A stretch of DNA of 64,000 bases from Archivesica marissinica (GCA_014843695.1 CM026404.1:87306953-87370952); one strand, 5' to 3'. Counted from the stretch's first letter, positions 11,830 to 23,501 are shown. Numbers and translations: made by a program. Notes: generated from the letters alone by a model not told the origin.

Positions 11830-13650
11830 TACAATTGCTCATGTTACCTATCTACATTTACACATAAAACCAGTCAACATTTGCTCATGATACCAGTCTA
11901 CATTTACACATAAAACCAGTCAACATTTGCTCATGATACCAGTCAACATTTGCTCATGATACCAGTCTACATTTACACATAAAACCATTCAACAATTGCT
12001 CATGATACCAGTCTACATTTACACATAAAACCAGTCAACATTTATTCATGATACCAGTCAACATTTGCTCATGATACCAGTCTACATTTACACATAAAAC
12101 CAGTCAACATTTGCTCATGATACCAGTCAACATTTGCTCATGATACCAGTCTACATTTACACATAAAACCATTCAACAATTGCTCATGATACCAGTCTAC
12201 ATTTACACATAAAACCAGTCAACATTTATTCATGATACCAGTCAACATTTGCTCATGATACCAGTCTACATTTACACATAAAACCATTCAACAATTGCTC
12301 ATGATACCAGTCTACATTTACCATAAAACCAGTCAACATTTGCTCATGATACCAGTCAACATTTGCTCATGATACCAGTCTACATTTACACATAAAACCA
12401 GTCAACATCTGCTCATGATACCAGTCAACATTTGCTCATGATACCAGTCTACATTTACACATAAAACCATTCAACAATTGCTCATGATACCAGTCTACAT
12501 TTACACATAAAACCAGTCAACATTTATTCATGATACCAGTCTACATTTGCTCATGATACCAGTCAACATTTGCTCATGATACCAGTCTACATTTACACAT
12601 AAAACCATTCAACAATTGCTCATGATACCAGTCTACATTTACACATAAAACCAGTCAACATTTATTCATGATACCAGTCTACATTTGCTCATGATACCAG
12701 TCAACATTTGCTCATGATACCAGTCTACATTTACACATAAAACCATTCAACAATTGCTCATGATACCAGTCAACATTTACACATAAAACCAGTCTACATT
12801 TACACATAAAACCAGTCAACATTTGCTCATGATACCAGTCTACATTTACACATAAAACCAGTCTACATTTACACATAAAACCAGTCAACATTTGCTCATG
12901 ATACCAGTCTACATTTACACATAAAACCAGTCTACATTTACACATAAAACCAGTCAACATTTACTCATGATACCAGTCTACATTTACTCATGATACCAGT
13001 CTATATTTACTCATGATACCGGTCTACATTTACCCATGATACCATTCTACATTTACTCATGATACCAGTCTACATTTATTGATGATACCAGTCAACATTT
13101 GCTCACAATACCAGTCTACATTTATTCATGAAACCAATCAACATTTGCTCACAATACCAGTCTATATTTATTCATGATACCAGTCTACATTTGCTCATGA
13201 TACCAGTCTACATTTATTCATGATACCAGTCTACATTTGCTCATGATACCAGTCTACATTTATTCATGATACCAGTCTACATTTATTCATGATACAGTCT
13301 ACATTTGCTCACAATACCAGTCTATATTTGCTCACAATAACAGTCTACATTTATTCACAATAACAGTCTACATTTATTCATGATACCAGTCTACATTTAT
13401 TCATGATACAGTCTACATTTGCTCACAATACCAGTCTATATTTGCTCACAATAACAGTCTACATTTATTCATGATACCAGTCTACATTTATTTGTGATAC
13501 AGTCTATATTTATTCATGATACCAGTCTACATTTATTCATGATACCGGTCTACATTTATTCATGATACCAGTCTCTATTTGCTCACAATAACAGTCTACA
13601 TTTATTCATGATACAGTCTACATTTATTTGTGATACAGTCTACATTTGCT
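11830..13650. repeat. 23-bp minisatellite abutting an exon
   Basis: Units of about 23 bp alternate between accagtctacatttacacat and accagtcaacatttgctcat types. To the right they degrade into shorter tttattcatgat and tttgctcacaat variants. The array continues to about 25 bp before the acceptor of the exon at 13676, so satellite DNA reaches into the branch-point region. Confidence 0.92.
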
Positions 13651-13675
13651 CATTGTACAGTTCTTGTGATTGCAG

Positions 13676-14110
13676 GTAAACAAAGACATATCAAGCTACT
13701 ACACTCCTCGGCATTGGACGGTTACGAAGTAGACCCAGTCAAAATCCAGGAGACCAAAGGGTGTCATCTCTTCTGTACAAACACTGGCCATCGGCCTGAA
13801 ATGAACACTTATCTCTGTGTAGCCATCAAGCGAACAATTATGGCATTTGAATTGACTAAAACTAGACAAAAACACCGAAAAATTAAAGAAATAGCCATAC
13901 CGGGTCAAGTGCAGTTCATGGATTTGTGGGGTGAGAGACTGTGTGTGGGATATCAGTCATGTTTTGTGATATACAACATTGTGAATGAGGTGGTCCCCTG
14001 TAGTCTTGTAAATACGGAGGATAGTCAAGTACAGTTTCTGGTGCATACGCCTGCCGACTCCATGCTGGCCGTGGAAGTTGCTGACGGGGAGTACCTTCTT
14101 GCATTTAGTG
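13676..14110 (+). CDS. CDC42BPA/B-like (MRCK): MRCK kinase, large CNH domain exon
   Basis: This 435-nt exon is the longest in the window and encodes about 145 residues of CNH domain. It begins GKQRHIKLLHSSALDGYE and contains QETKGCHLFCTNTGHR, LCVAIKRTIMAFELTKT, IAIPGQVQFMDLWGERLCVG and EVADGEYLLAFS. These match the order of MRCK CNH landmarks: an SSLDG loop, the ETKGC motif, a VAVKR strand, RLCVGY, and EYLLCFS at the end. The acceptor is gtgattgcag (13675) and the donor is gtaagt (14111). Both introns are phase 1. This exon is the best single piece of evidence for the gene's identity; citron is more distant in these motifs. Confidence 0.95.
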
Positions 14111-14206
14111 GTAAGTTTCAATCTTCACACATATTAACGTGGTTCTTTTTGACATTATTATGCGTTTGTAATCAGTTTTAAGAGTCCATCAGAGAGAGTG
14201 CACATG

Positions 14207-14450
14207 GATAGTATAGTGTCTCTCCGTATCGGATAGTGTCTCTCCGTATCGGATAGTGTCTCTCCGTATCGGATAGTGTCTCTCCGTATCGGATAGTGTC
14301 TCTCCGTATCGGATAGTGTCTCTCCGTATCGGATAGTGTCTCTCCGTATCGGATAGTGTCTCTCCGTATCGGTAGTGTCTCTCCTATCGGATAGTGTCTC
14401 TCCGTATCGGCTAGTGTCTCTCCATATCGGATAGTGTCTCTCCGTGTCGG
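14207..14450. repeat. 20-bp minisatellite, about 12 copies
   Basis: Near-perfect 20-bp unit, ggatagtgtctctccgtatc, starting about 100 bp after the donor of the preceding exon. Confidence 0.95.
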
Positions 14451-14476
14451 CTGCTCTATACACCTTTACTTGTGTC

Positions 14477-14776
14477 TACCGTACATACTCACCTATAAGA
14501 CAGAGTTTTTACCACCCGAATATGGCCTCAAAGTTCATCTTATAAGTGAGTTGTAAAAAGAATGATGAAATGTGTTAAATGGTATCCATAATTACGTTTT
14601 AGAAAAGAAAGCTCTCTGACACTTAACAATTTTTCAGCTTACACTGGGCAAACATACAATTTATACATGTTCTTGTGTCCATTCTATCAACCCGTCTTAT
14701 ATGCGAGTGCATGCCAACACCCCCCAGATTTCCGGACCAAAGTAGGGGGGATGTCTTATAGGCGAATATGGACGGT
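14477..14776. mobile_element. 300-bp MITE with about 26-bp TIRs
   Basis: The left end is taccgtacatactcacctat with aagaca following. The right end is the inverted complement, tgtcttataggcgaatatgg with acggta following. Three mismatches or so separate the two arms. TA flanks suggest a Tc1/mariner- or pogo-type target, by inference. Confidence 0.7.
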
Positions 14777-14799
14777 ATCTTAAATTGAAAGCCACATTT

Positions 14800-15645
14800 T
14801 GATGAGCCTTAGAATGTATGAGTTTTCATGTATATTATCTATATATATATATTCATCACTTGCTGATGAGCCTTAGAATGTATGAGTTTTCATGTATATA
14901 TATATATATTCATCACTTGCTGATGAGCCTTAAAATGTATGAGTTTTCATGTATATATATATATTCATCACTTGCTGATGAGCCTTAAAATGTATGAGTT
15001 TTCATGTATATATATATATTCATCACTTGCTGATGAGCTTTAAAATATATGAGTTTTCATGTATATATATATATTCATCACTTGCTGATGAGCTTTAAAA
15101 TATATGAGTTTTCATGTATATATATATATTCATCACTTGCTGATGAGCCTTAAAATGTATGAGTTTTCATGTATATATATATATTCATCACTTGCTGATG
15201 AGCCTTAAAATGTATGAGTTTTCATGTATATATATATATTCATCACTTGCTGATGAGCTTTAAAATATATGAGTTTTCATGTATATATATATATTCATCA
15301 CTTGCTGATGAGCCTTAAAATGTATGAGTTTTCATGTATATATATATATTCATCACTTGCTGATGAGCCTTAAAATGTATGAGTTTTCATGTATATATAT
15401 ATATTCATCACTTGCTGATGAGCTTTAAAATATATGAGTTTTCATGTATATATATATATTCATCACTTGCTGATGAGCCTTAAAATGTATGAGTTTTCAT
15501 GTATATATATATATTCATCACTTGCTGATGAGCCTTAAAATGTATGAGTTTTCATGTATATATATATATTCATCACTTGCTGATGAGCTTTAAAATATAT
15601 GAGTTTTCATGTATATATATATATTCATCACTTGCTGATGAAACT
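14800..15645. repeat. 55-bp minisatellite, about 15 copies, trimeric higher-order pattern
   Basis: Period 55 bp (checked at 15021 and 15076). Each unit holds cttgctgatgagccttaaaa, tgtatgagttttcatg and a (TA)n run. From about 14917 units alternate between gagcctt and gagcttt variants, and from about 15145 the order settles to two C-type then one T-type, a 165-bp higher-order repeat. Confidence 0.93.
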
Positions 15646-15674
15646 TGAAAATGCTGTTCCTATCTGTATAAGTC

Positions 15675-15945
15675 CCCCCTGTGGCTGAGTGGTTACGGTC
15701 ACTTAACTTCAAATCACTTGCCCCTCACTGCTGTGGATATGAATCCCACTGGGGGTGTCACATTCTTTCATGTGAGGAAGCTGTCCAGCATACTTGTGGA
15801 AGGTCGGTGGTTCTACCCGGGTGCCCGTCCGTGCCTCGAATACTGCTCGGAGTGGCACCCTTGGTCTTCCTCCGACAATGACAGCTGGAGAGTCGACATA
15901 TGACCTACGCTGTTGGTGCGACTTTAAACACCAAACCAAATCAAA
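15675..15945 (+). mobile_element. tRNA-derived SINE, family D
   Basis: The head cctgtggctgagtggttacg resembles the A-box of Leu/Ser-type tRNAs, and gatatgaatcccactggg is B-box-like. The body has ggtcggtggttctacccggg, ctcggagtggcacccttgg and a 3' end in gactttaaacaccaaacc. Shorter relatives lie at 26560-26735 and 52515-52755. Confidence 0.75.
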
Positions 15946-16454
15946 AACTGTTTAGTGATCCACGTGTATTTGTTTACCGACGATGACTTTCGCTGCTGTC
16001 AGGGAGGCTATCCATCTTGCTTTTAGCGGATCCACTTTTGGTGCTTGACCCATGGCTAATTCTGGAGGGCGAAATAGTCACCCTAGGGCCCTGACTTCGC
16101 CCCATGGGGACCCCACTTCACCCCCTGGGGACCCAACTTTACCCCCTGGGGACCCAACTTCACCCCATGGGGACCCCACTTTTCCCTTAAAAAAAACACA
16201 TTTTATTTTTCAATTTTCATACACAATTTTGTCCAGTAAGATACTCTGGCCCATTAGAAAGCACTACTTCTATTCAAATGTTGTATTTAATTGTGCATTT
16301 TAACCCTATTTATTTATTAAATAACACAATTTATGGACATAATGTCAGTTCTCCCAAGAATTAATACCTAGAATGATCCCTGTTGATCGTGTCTGATACA
16401 ATGCTGATCGGGCTCCTGACGTTTCCCTCCACCACATACAAGCTGACAAACCGT
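15946..16454. other. Intron sequence with short C/G-rich direct repeats
   Basis: Mostly unique. At 16095-16180 there are five short repeats of the type tgggga-cccaacttcacccc. Nothing else recognised. Confidence 0.5.
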
Positions 16455-17422
16455 TCATATGAATGTTTATCACTGCTCACATATGAACATTTATCATTGC
16501 TCACATATGAACGTTTATCACTGCTCACATATGGAAGTTTGTCACTGCTCACATATGGAAGTTTGTCACTGCTCACATATGAAAGTTTATCACTGCTCAC
16601 ATATGGAAGTTTATCACTGCTCACATATGAAAGTTTGTCACTGCTCACATATGGAAGTTTGTCACTGCTCACATATGGAAGTTTATCACTGCTCACATAT
16701 GGAAGTTTATCACTGCTCACATATGAAAGTTTATCACTGCTCACATATGGAAGTTTATCACTGCTCACATATGGAAGTTTGTCACTGCTCACATATGGAA
16801 GTTTATCACTGCTCACATATGGAAGTTTATCACTGCTCACATATGAAAGTTTATCACTGCTCACATAAGGAAGTTTATCACTGCTCACATATGGAAGTTT
16901 ATCACTGCTCACATATGGAAGTTTATCACTGCTCACATATGAAAGTTTATCACTGCTCACATATGAACGTTTATCACTGCTCACATGTGGAAGTTTGTCA
17001 CTGCTCACATATGAACGTTTATCACTGCTCACATATGGAAGTTTGTCACTGCTCACATATGGAAGTTTATCACTGCTCACATATGGAAGTTTGTCACTGC
17101 TCACATATGAACGTTTATCACTGCTCACATGTGGAAGTTTGTCACTGCTCACATATGAACGTTTATCACTGCTCACATATGGAAGTTTGTCACTGCTCAC
17201 ATATGGAAGTTTATCACTGCTCACATATGGAAGTTTGTCACTGCTCACATATGAACGTTTATCACTGCTCACATGTGGAAGTTTGTCACTGCTCACATAT
17301 GAACGTTTATCACTGCTCACATATGGAAGTTTGTCACTGCTCACATATGGAAGTTTATCACTGCTCACATATGAATGTTTATCACTGCTCACATATGGAA
17401 GTTTATCACTGCTCACAGATTA
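16455..17422. repeat. 24-bp minisatellite, about 40 copies
   Basis: Unit of 24 bp: gaagtttatcactgctcaca followed by tatg, with A/G and gaac/gaaag variants. The period is divisible by three and free of stops in several frames, so long open frames appear on both strands (351 and 324 codons). They are not considered genes. Confidence 0.95.
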
Positions 17423-18031
17423 ATAACAGCTAGACATTTACAGGGCTCCTGTTGTCTGTCGCCAATTACGACAAAAAACAAATACTGGCGCTAAATTATA
17501 TGATATTTGACGTAACTTTTCTTTTTTTTCTTTTTGACACAACATGTTTTGTCAACGACACGGCTTCAAATATTAATCTGTGAACTATATGATTCTTAGT
17601 TGGCTCCAAGTTTTTCAAATTGGCTCCAGTTGTTTACTATTGGCGACATACCGGTAAGGTGTGCAGACAAAAATTCAGACAGAGGGAATCCTGTATTTAC
17701 AACTATAGTAACACTGTGATTGTATAAACAATGTGCAAGCACAGGCACCAGACGCAGACAAAAAAGTGATAAACACGACTAGGTAAAAACGACCAGATCA
17801 CTGATATGCCCTTGTGGTCCCGACCGGAAGACCTTATTCTATCAACACATACTTTTTATTTCATGGAGATCGGTCAAATAACACCAGAATGGCACATTGT
17901 TTCATCGTGAACAGCAGAAAATGCAATGTTGTCGTTTTTGTGTGTCTGGTGCCTGTGTGTGCAAGCAATTGCTGTAGTAACGTTCTAACGTATATGTACC
18001 TCGGCCCATCCCAGTCACATTTTTTTACAGA
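17423..18031. other. Intron sequence, nothing recognised
   Basis: About 600 bp of unique sequence with a T-rich patch near 17520; no exon or repeat signature seen. Confidence 0.45.
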
Positions 18032-18315
18032 CGGATCTGTAGTCCAGTGGTAACACGATGGACTGGTAATACAGGGATCGCAGGTTCGATCCCCCGTCTG
18101 ACCCTAATAAAATTAACAGTCTTTCAGATGGACTTTAAACCGAGGTCTCGTGTCGGTGCTTTACACCGTGCACGTAAAAGAACCAGAGGAAACTCTGGAA
18201 TGGGTCTCTGTCTGTTATCATTGCACTATCCTCCAAAAATCTAAAATGTCTAATCTCTTCAGGAGGCGTTGCTCATATGGGCAACTGGTAGCGACGATAA
18301 ATAAACGTAAAACAC
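18032..18315 (+). mobile_element. tRNA-derived SINE, family G, full-length
   Basis: The head ggatctgtagtccagtggta is followed by a B-box gcaggttcgatcccccgtct. The body contains cagtctttcagatgg, cgaggtctcgtgtcggtgct, ccgtgcacgtaaaagaacca and tctcttcaggaggcg, ending gacgataaataaacgtaaaa. Copies: 24003-24226 and 44165-44425 (plus), 37990-38085 and 38231-38450 (minus). Confidence 0.85.
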
Positions 18316-18367
18316 ACTTGCATTTAGCAACATGTACCAGTGCAATACAGACATCCAAACACCTGGT

Positions 18368-19437
18368 TACCGTATTTAGCTATGTATAATGCGCACATTT
18401 CTTACTGAAATCCTCATCCATTTTATCTACTGCGCATTATACACCAGTACAGACATTTTTCCGGACCAAAATTGACCAATATTTCATGAAATTCGACCCG
18501 AACGGCCCCGCAGTCATTCTATAATTTGTTACATTCGACAAACGTTATAAAGTAGCTATTAAAACCAGTTGCCGATAGTCTATATAAATAAATGAAATGA
18601 ATAAGACCACAACATTAGCATATATTGCGTTTATTTTGGCAAACTGAAGAATTTAATTGAAATTACTAAATGCATAAAAAATGGCGATTTGATAACATCA
18701 CATGGTTTTATCGTATGTAATATTTCCCGTACTTTTCGCGTACTTCGCCGCATAAAGCGACACTTTGGACCCTCGATGTAGATCATAAGTAGGTAAAGAA
18801 CCCCGCTCTGGGTGTAATTATGAGGTTTCCTTTTGATTTAATATACCGATTGTTTTTTTAAATACGACATCGAGTAGACACAAGACTGGACAGGCACCCC
18901 GCATGTTATGGCTTAATAGTTGCTTTTATCGGGAAATAGATTACCCATGTACACAACATTACCTTTGCTGCAATAAAAACACTTGTCCTTGGTGCTGCAA
19001 GTAGGTTTGCATAAGCGTTGGACAAATCAGAAATTGTTGTAGACGGATAATTTAATGTTTCGACAAGACCCTTCACAAGTGGGTCAGCCGCAGGTTGTAA
19101 TTAGCTATCGAGTACAATGGTATCGTACACGTGTTGAGACGTTTGAGCATCTGCTGACATGTTTGAGAACGTGTTGAGATGTTTGAGAACAATATGCATG
19201 TAATTTTCATGAAATCATGCCCGAGTGCGTTACCGTTTCTCGAGTGATTAATATAAGTTGTAAAAATCACGGAGCACAATTTTTAGCGATTCTTGAGAAA
19301 TGTTAAATTTTGACTTGGAAAATTGCGTTTTTCACGTGCGCAGTATACATCGGAACTCAGTTATTCCTCCGATTTTCGTACCAAATCGTGGGTGCGCGTT
19401 ATACACGATAGCGTACTATACATAGCTAAATACGGTA
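18368..19437. mobile_element. 1.07-kb non-autonomous DNA transposon with TIRs
   Basis: Starts taccgtatttagctatgtat and ends with the inverted complement, atacatagctaaatacggta. TA at both borders suggests a TA-targeting (Tc1/mariner/pogo-type) element. Interior motifs tgcgcattatacacc and gtgcgcgttatacacg are also inverted relatives. No transposase coding is seen; a SINE-tail-like piece (gagtgattaatataagttg) lies near 19243. Confidence 0.75.
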
Positions 19438-19572
19438 CATTTATTTTACAAACAAATTCCGTTCTAGGTTTGATCAATTATTCCTTTGATACAATTTGTG
19501 CTTTGACTATTTGCATGCTGGGTGAAGTAAAGGGTATAAATAGTTCATATAATTGTAGCAGACGGCAATTCA

Positions 19573-19774
19573 TTAACTCTTAGCATACCAGCGGTGAATA
19601 TAACAAGTAAAATATGTCATGCGATTTCATTAGAATTGTGTCGTAATGACATGTTATGACATATATCCCTAGTTTTCAGATACAAATAAAAAAAAACACA
19701 TTACTGAATTGTGGTTTGCTACAACTTTTTAAACTATTTAAAGCCTTTATTTTACCCAGCATGCAAAGAGTTAA
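19573..19774. mobile_element. TTAA-flanked MITE, about 200 bp
   Basis: The left end ttaactcttagcataccagc and the right end cccagcatgcaaagagttaa are imperfect inverted copies bounded by TTAA, as in piggyBac-like elements. The interior is T-rich. Confidence 0.6.
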
Positions 19775-20544
19775 TGTGTTTTTCTTATCTTATTTGTATT
19801 TGAAAACTCTTGTAATATTTTTTATTATTTTAATACTGTTATTTTCTCTGCTAAAATGTTGCAAAAATATATTTGCGCATAAATTTGCAGTGCAATGTTT
19901 TAGGACTACACTGTGTGTAGTTCAGTGGTTGATCAGAGTAAGACAATGTAGGACATTTGCCCCCCGGACATTTGCCCCCCAGTCCAAAAATGGCAGGGTG
20001 GACAATTGCCCCCCAGTCGAAATGTAGGGGCGGACATTTGCCCCCCAGTTGAAATGGCAGCTAGGACATTTGCCCCCCAGTCAATATGTAGGGGCGGACA
20101 TTTGCCCCTCAATGGAAATGGCAGCTAGGACATTTGCCCCCCAGTCGAAATGGCAGTTAGGACATTTGCCCCCTAGTGAACAATTTGAGGTATGACAAGG
20201 TGTGACAAGATTACAACACATTTCCAAACAACCAGTTTATTTGAGCATAAATTTGTGATCAAGTGTAAAACAGATAATAGATTAACGTCAATATCAACAC
20301 AATCTTGGCATGATTGTCAATGTTTGTGATCAAGTACTATGAACTAACCATGATAATACTCATTATTTCGATGTCTCGTGAAATTAAAACAGATAACAGA
20401 TTAATGTCAATGTCAACACACTCTTGGCATGATTATCAATGAATTCAATGTTTGTAAACTATGATAACTGAAATTCGAACAAATAACAAAATGTCACATT
20501 ATAGCACATCAGTATAGTAGCACGTTTTAGAGTTACATTGTCAA

Positions 20545-21857
20545 TTAGACGAATCGGACGGAATGTCCGACCGCTCTAAGGAAGTCGCGCACATCCTTCT
20601 CACCAGCATCAAAGTCCTGGCACAGTTGTTTAAGTCTATCCTGCAGATTTCTCGTCTCGTGGCGGACACGTTTGCGTGTTGGGGCACCCTGTCTCACTCG
20701 CTCCACTTCTGTGATCACGTTGAGTTGATCCTTCTGTATACACTGAATAGTATGCCAGAGTCCGGGATTTTTATGTCCTACAAGGTGGCTGAACGAGTTG
20801 TTCCACGCCTCACATTTGTTGTTGGTCCGGGAACCATCTTCTAGAGTGACCTGGTTCACGTTCCATTTATCAATCGCATACTTCGGACTCGTTCGCTGTA
20901 ATGTGATGCGTCCCCTGGCCCCCATCACAGACTTGTACGGTCCACTCACAAAGTTGGTGTCGAAGTACTCGGTGAGGTCTTCCAGTGCCGGTGGGGTGAC
21001 AGTCTTCAGATAGCGCATACCATCCTGGACGCGGCTAGGTGGCAGGAACGCATGCCCATCGAGCATGCCACAGTACTGTTTCACTTCATCATCTTCTTTG
21101 TAGAGAGTTGAAAGTCCTTCACTCTGTACCCGCCGCCATGTACACTGAGTAAGGTGGTAGAAACATCCCTGGATTCGGACATGGCATCCCAACATAGATG
21201 CGACTGCGCCGTGAATACCCAGTTCAAAGTCGCAAGTCAGGACGGCCGGATCAGGTGTGAGTTGAACAGCATCGCAGGCGTTCAAGACGGCGGTGAATAC
21301 TTCCTCGTAGCTAGACTGTTGTTTGGGTGTTTGTCCGGAAGGAAAGCGTAGACACAGGTCAGAGTCACATCGTTCACCTCGGCGCGAATGACAAACAGCT
21401 GCGTAAACTGCCTAGGCGCAGTGCCGAATGTCCCGTCAACAAACCAATGGGAGCTATCACAGAGATGTTTAAGTCCTAGTTCTGTCGCAAACACAATTAC
21501 ACGGCCGTCGTTGGATTGTCCTTCTACATAGTTGTCGTAGATCAGGAAGGGGAGTTTGTCTGGACCACCTGTCGTCTCGAATGCCTCTGGTAGCTCAGGG
21601 ATGTCGTTGATGCTGGTTGGCTCTGGTGGGGTGTTTCCACGCTTCAGACGTCGAACTGCGCGTTTGATAGTATCAGTTTTCCCCGCTGCTACTCTCACGC
21701 CAACTGGGTGCTGAGTGAGTTTGTCGGATATGAGTTGGCCAGGGTTTCCACGGTTGTTGGTGACATGTTGTTTTATGTCTTGCCGAACCTTCATTGCCGC
21801 GATAGCATACGCGTCGCTGTCGTGAGAGTGTGGTGTCGCTGAGCTGATCGTGGTAAT
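20545..21857 (-). CDS. MULE transposase, exon 2 (one frameshift)
   Basis: Carries the DDE transposase core. The first catalytic Asp is in WFVDGTFGTAP near 21410, the second is in VLTCDFELGIHGAV near 21235, and the Glu is in NNKCEAWNNSF near 20810. GCFYHLTQCTWRRVQ is the C/H region characteristic of MULE transposases. The frame runs open from the inferred acceptor (ttattacag read on the minus strand, 21860-21858). It shifts at about 21325-21330, where an indel of one or two bases separates LPDK from the SSYEEVFTAVLNACDA continuation, and then stays open to a stop at 20545. The encoded protein would excise and reinsert the element; as it stands it is probably inactive, unless the shift is a sequencing error. 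Confidence 0.88.
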
Positions 21858-22138
21858 CTGTAATAAAAATGAATTACAATGATAAAACCGATAAAAAATG
21901 AAACGAGATATATTTTGATGAATGCATAGAACTCAGTATGCTCTCTGAAAATAGTCATATATTTTATATTCAATATAGCAATTTATACTAAATATATTTC
22001 ATGAAATTACGCAGGTACCCAATAGTACAAACGTGTCTGATATTTTCCAATAGTCACATTAGTACTATAATACAACCAACACGACTTGAAGTTGTAAATT
22101 GTAACCATTGTCCGCTAACAAACTACATTTATATTTAC

Positions 22139-22291
22139 CATTGAGTCAGTAGTAAGTGTCCCCTTGCAAGAGGCACTCTTGCGTTTGGAGCATTCCCAGT
22201 GGATAGTGGAGATACGGCTCTTCTTCTTAGTATACGAGTAACCCTCGTATAGTAGCTTCTCAGCCCCTCTAGTACTGGTAGTCAGTTCCAT
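22139..22291 (-). CDS. FLYWCH zinc-finger exon of the MULE transposase (exon 1)
   Basis: A 51-codon minus-strand exon begins with ATG at 22291-22289. It encodes GAEKLLYEGYSYTKKKSR, then STIHWECSKRKSASCKG. This fits the FLYWCH pattern: an aromatic GY strand, W-x-C, a second C about seven residues on, and a downstream H-x-H (PHSH) that is supplied by exon 2. The donor reads ATG/gtaaat on the minus strand, and the intron is 22138-21858 (281 bp, phase 0). FLYWCH fingers commonly precede MULE transposase domains and probably bind the element ends. The start choice is the first in-frame ATG. Confidence 0.78.
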
Positions 22292-22885
22292 CGTGGTATG
22301 AGATTTGTAGTAATGCAGTAGACAATTCCATGGCTAATATACTGCATGAACCTTTAATTAGTTTCACTCAATTCTCACAAGTTTTTCACTTTAAGAATTA
22401 CCATCTATTAAATCACATTATATCTAATTAAATAATGAACTCAGTATGTGTACACTTTAATCAACAATCAAAGACTTTTAACACCTCTCATGATATTAGT
22501 TCAAACTTTTGCTAATTATGTGAATGGATATCATTAGGTAATCAGTGTTTAAAGCTAATCAGTAATCACACCCAATTTACTTTGATGTCTTTGATAATTA
22601 AGTATCATGGTACACTTCATACAATATGGCAATTGGACTGGGGGGCAATTGTCCTACCCTACATTTCGACTGGGGGGCAAATGTCCTAGCTGCCATTTCG
22701 ACTGGGGGGCAAATGTCCTAGCTGCCATTTCCATTGGGGGGCAAATGTCCGCCCCTACATTTCATTTCGACTGGGGGGCAATTGTCCTAGCTGCCATTTC
22801 AACTGGGGGGCAAATGTCCACCCTGCCATTTTTGGACTGGGGGGCAAATATCCGGGGGGCAAATGTCCGTATCCCCGAGTAAGAC

Positions 22886-22955
22886 GATTGATTGTGTTGA
22901 TGTGTTTTCGTGTACATATAGCAATTCTAGCATCGGCAGTTGGTTGTATTTTCAG
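22886..22955 (+). other. Intron end with branch/polypyrimidine region
   Basis: Only about 70 bp separate the MULE target duplication from the next MRCK exon. The acceptor is ggttgtattttcag (22955). Confidence 0.6.
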
Positions 22956-23036
22956 TGTGTGGTATCTATGTAGATAGTCAGGGCAGAAAGAGCCGACATT
23001 CGGAGATCATGTGGCCAGCAGCTCCTACTTCAATAA
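22956..23036 (+). CDS. CDC42BPA/B-like (MRCK): MRCK kinase, CNH domain exon 4 in window
   Basis: This 81-nt exon encodes VCGIYVDSQGRKSRHSEI followed by MWPAAPTSI. It matches the highly conserved MRCK segment G-[LIM]-Y-V-D-x-Q-G-R-R-[SA]-R-x-x-E-[LI]-M-W-P-A-x-P. The acceptor is ttttcag (22955) and the donor is gtaagt (23037). It is phase 1 at both ends and joins EYLLAFS from 14110 without a gap relative to vertebrate MRCK. An identical copy of the exon lies 158 bp downstream. The MULE insertion sits just 5' of the polypyrimidine tract. Confidence 0.93.
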
Positions 23037-23113
23037 GTAAGTATCCACAATCCCTGGCTCGTCCGTAATCAAGCACATTGTTCGAGGCTAGTGGCTTACA
23101 GTTGAATGTTGAG

Positions 23114-23194
23114 TGTGTGGTATCTATGTAGATAGTCAGGGCAGAAAGAGCCGACATTCGGAGATCATGTGGCCAGCAGCTCCTACTTCAATAA
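23114..23194 (+). pseudogene. Identical second copy of CNH exon 22956-23036 (no good acceptor)
   Basis: All 81 bases equal the upstream exon, and the copy is followed by its own donor, gtaagt (23195). The 77 bp of following intron (cacaatccctggctcg, caagcacattgttcgagg) is duplicated too, with a few changes. The sequence before the copy is purine-rich (gttgaatgttgag), because the duplicated unit starts at the exon edge and brought no polypyrimidine tract. Splicing at the nearby cttacag (about 23100) would meet an in-frame TGA. Best read as a non-functional or rarely used duplicate; an assembly error is also possible. Confidence 0.75.
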
Positions 23195-23261
23195 GTAAGT
23201 CTTCACAATCCCTGGCCCGTCCGTAATCAAGCACATTGTTCGAGGCTTATAGTTGAATGTG

Positions 23262-23500
23262 AGGTTTGTTTGGTTGGAGATGTGATCATGTGGTCACTCG
23301 ATCACGTATGACGGGTCACTCGATCACGCGAGTGACTAGGCAATCTTGTCACTGTAATAGATCAGTTGGTTTATGTTTCAAGGCTCACAGTATGTTGGAG
23401 ACTGTAACTGCAGTTTTATCAATACAGCTCACAGTTTGGCTGTTGCATTGAATTTCTTAAGCCTTTCAGCACTACAGATCACTAATCACTAGTTACAGTT
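23262..23500. other. Intron spacer
   Basis: Unique sequence with several gatcacg palindrome-like pieces near 23283-23335. Nothing recognised. Confidence 0.4.
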
Positions 23501-23501
23501 T

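Larger units (their letters stand above)
19936..22885 (-). mobile_element. Near-complete MULE (Mutator-like) transposon with 9-bp TSD
   Basis: GAGTAAGAC occurs directly at 19936-19944 and again at 22877-22885, a 9-bp target duplication typical of Mutator-like elements. Inside, both ends are built of tandem subrepeats of a roughly 32-bp unit (ggacatttgccccccagtcg then aaatggcagcta), in inverted orientation at about 19955-20190 and 22635-22870. The centre encodes a minus-strand FLYWCH plus MULE transposase. Element length is 2932 bp between the target repeats. The last few bases of the two ends are not perfectly inverted. One frameshift breaks the transposase. Confidence 0.9.

Noticed and set aside
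1..13650. Regular arrays considered as a CRISPR locus
   Set aside because: No unique spacers between repeats, eukaryotic context, no cas genes.
14800..15645. ctgatgag in every 55-bp unit, suggesting tandem hammerhead ribozymes
   Set aside because: The conserved GAAA arm and a stem II after CUGAUGAG are missing from the units, and no cleavage-site stem III is evident.
16361..17433. Long frames on both strands (351 and 324 codons)
   Set aside because: 24-bp satellite open on both strands; no gene evidence.
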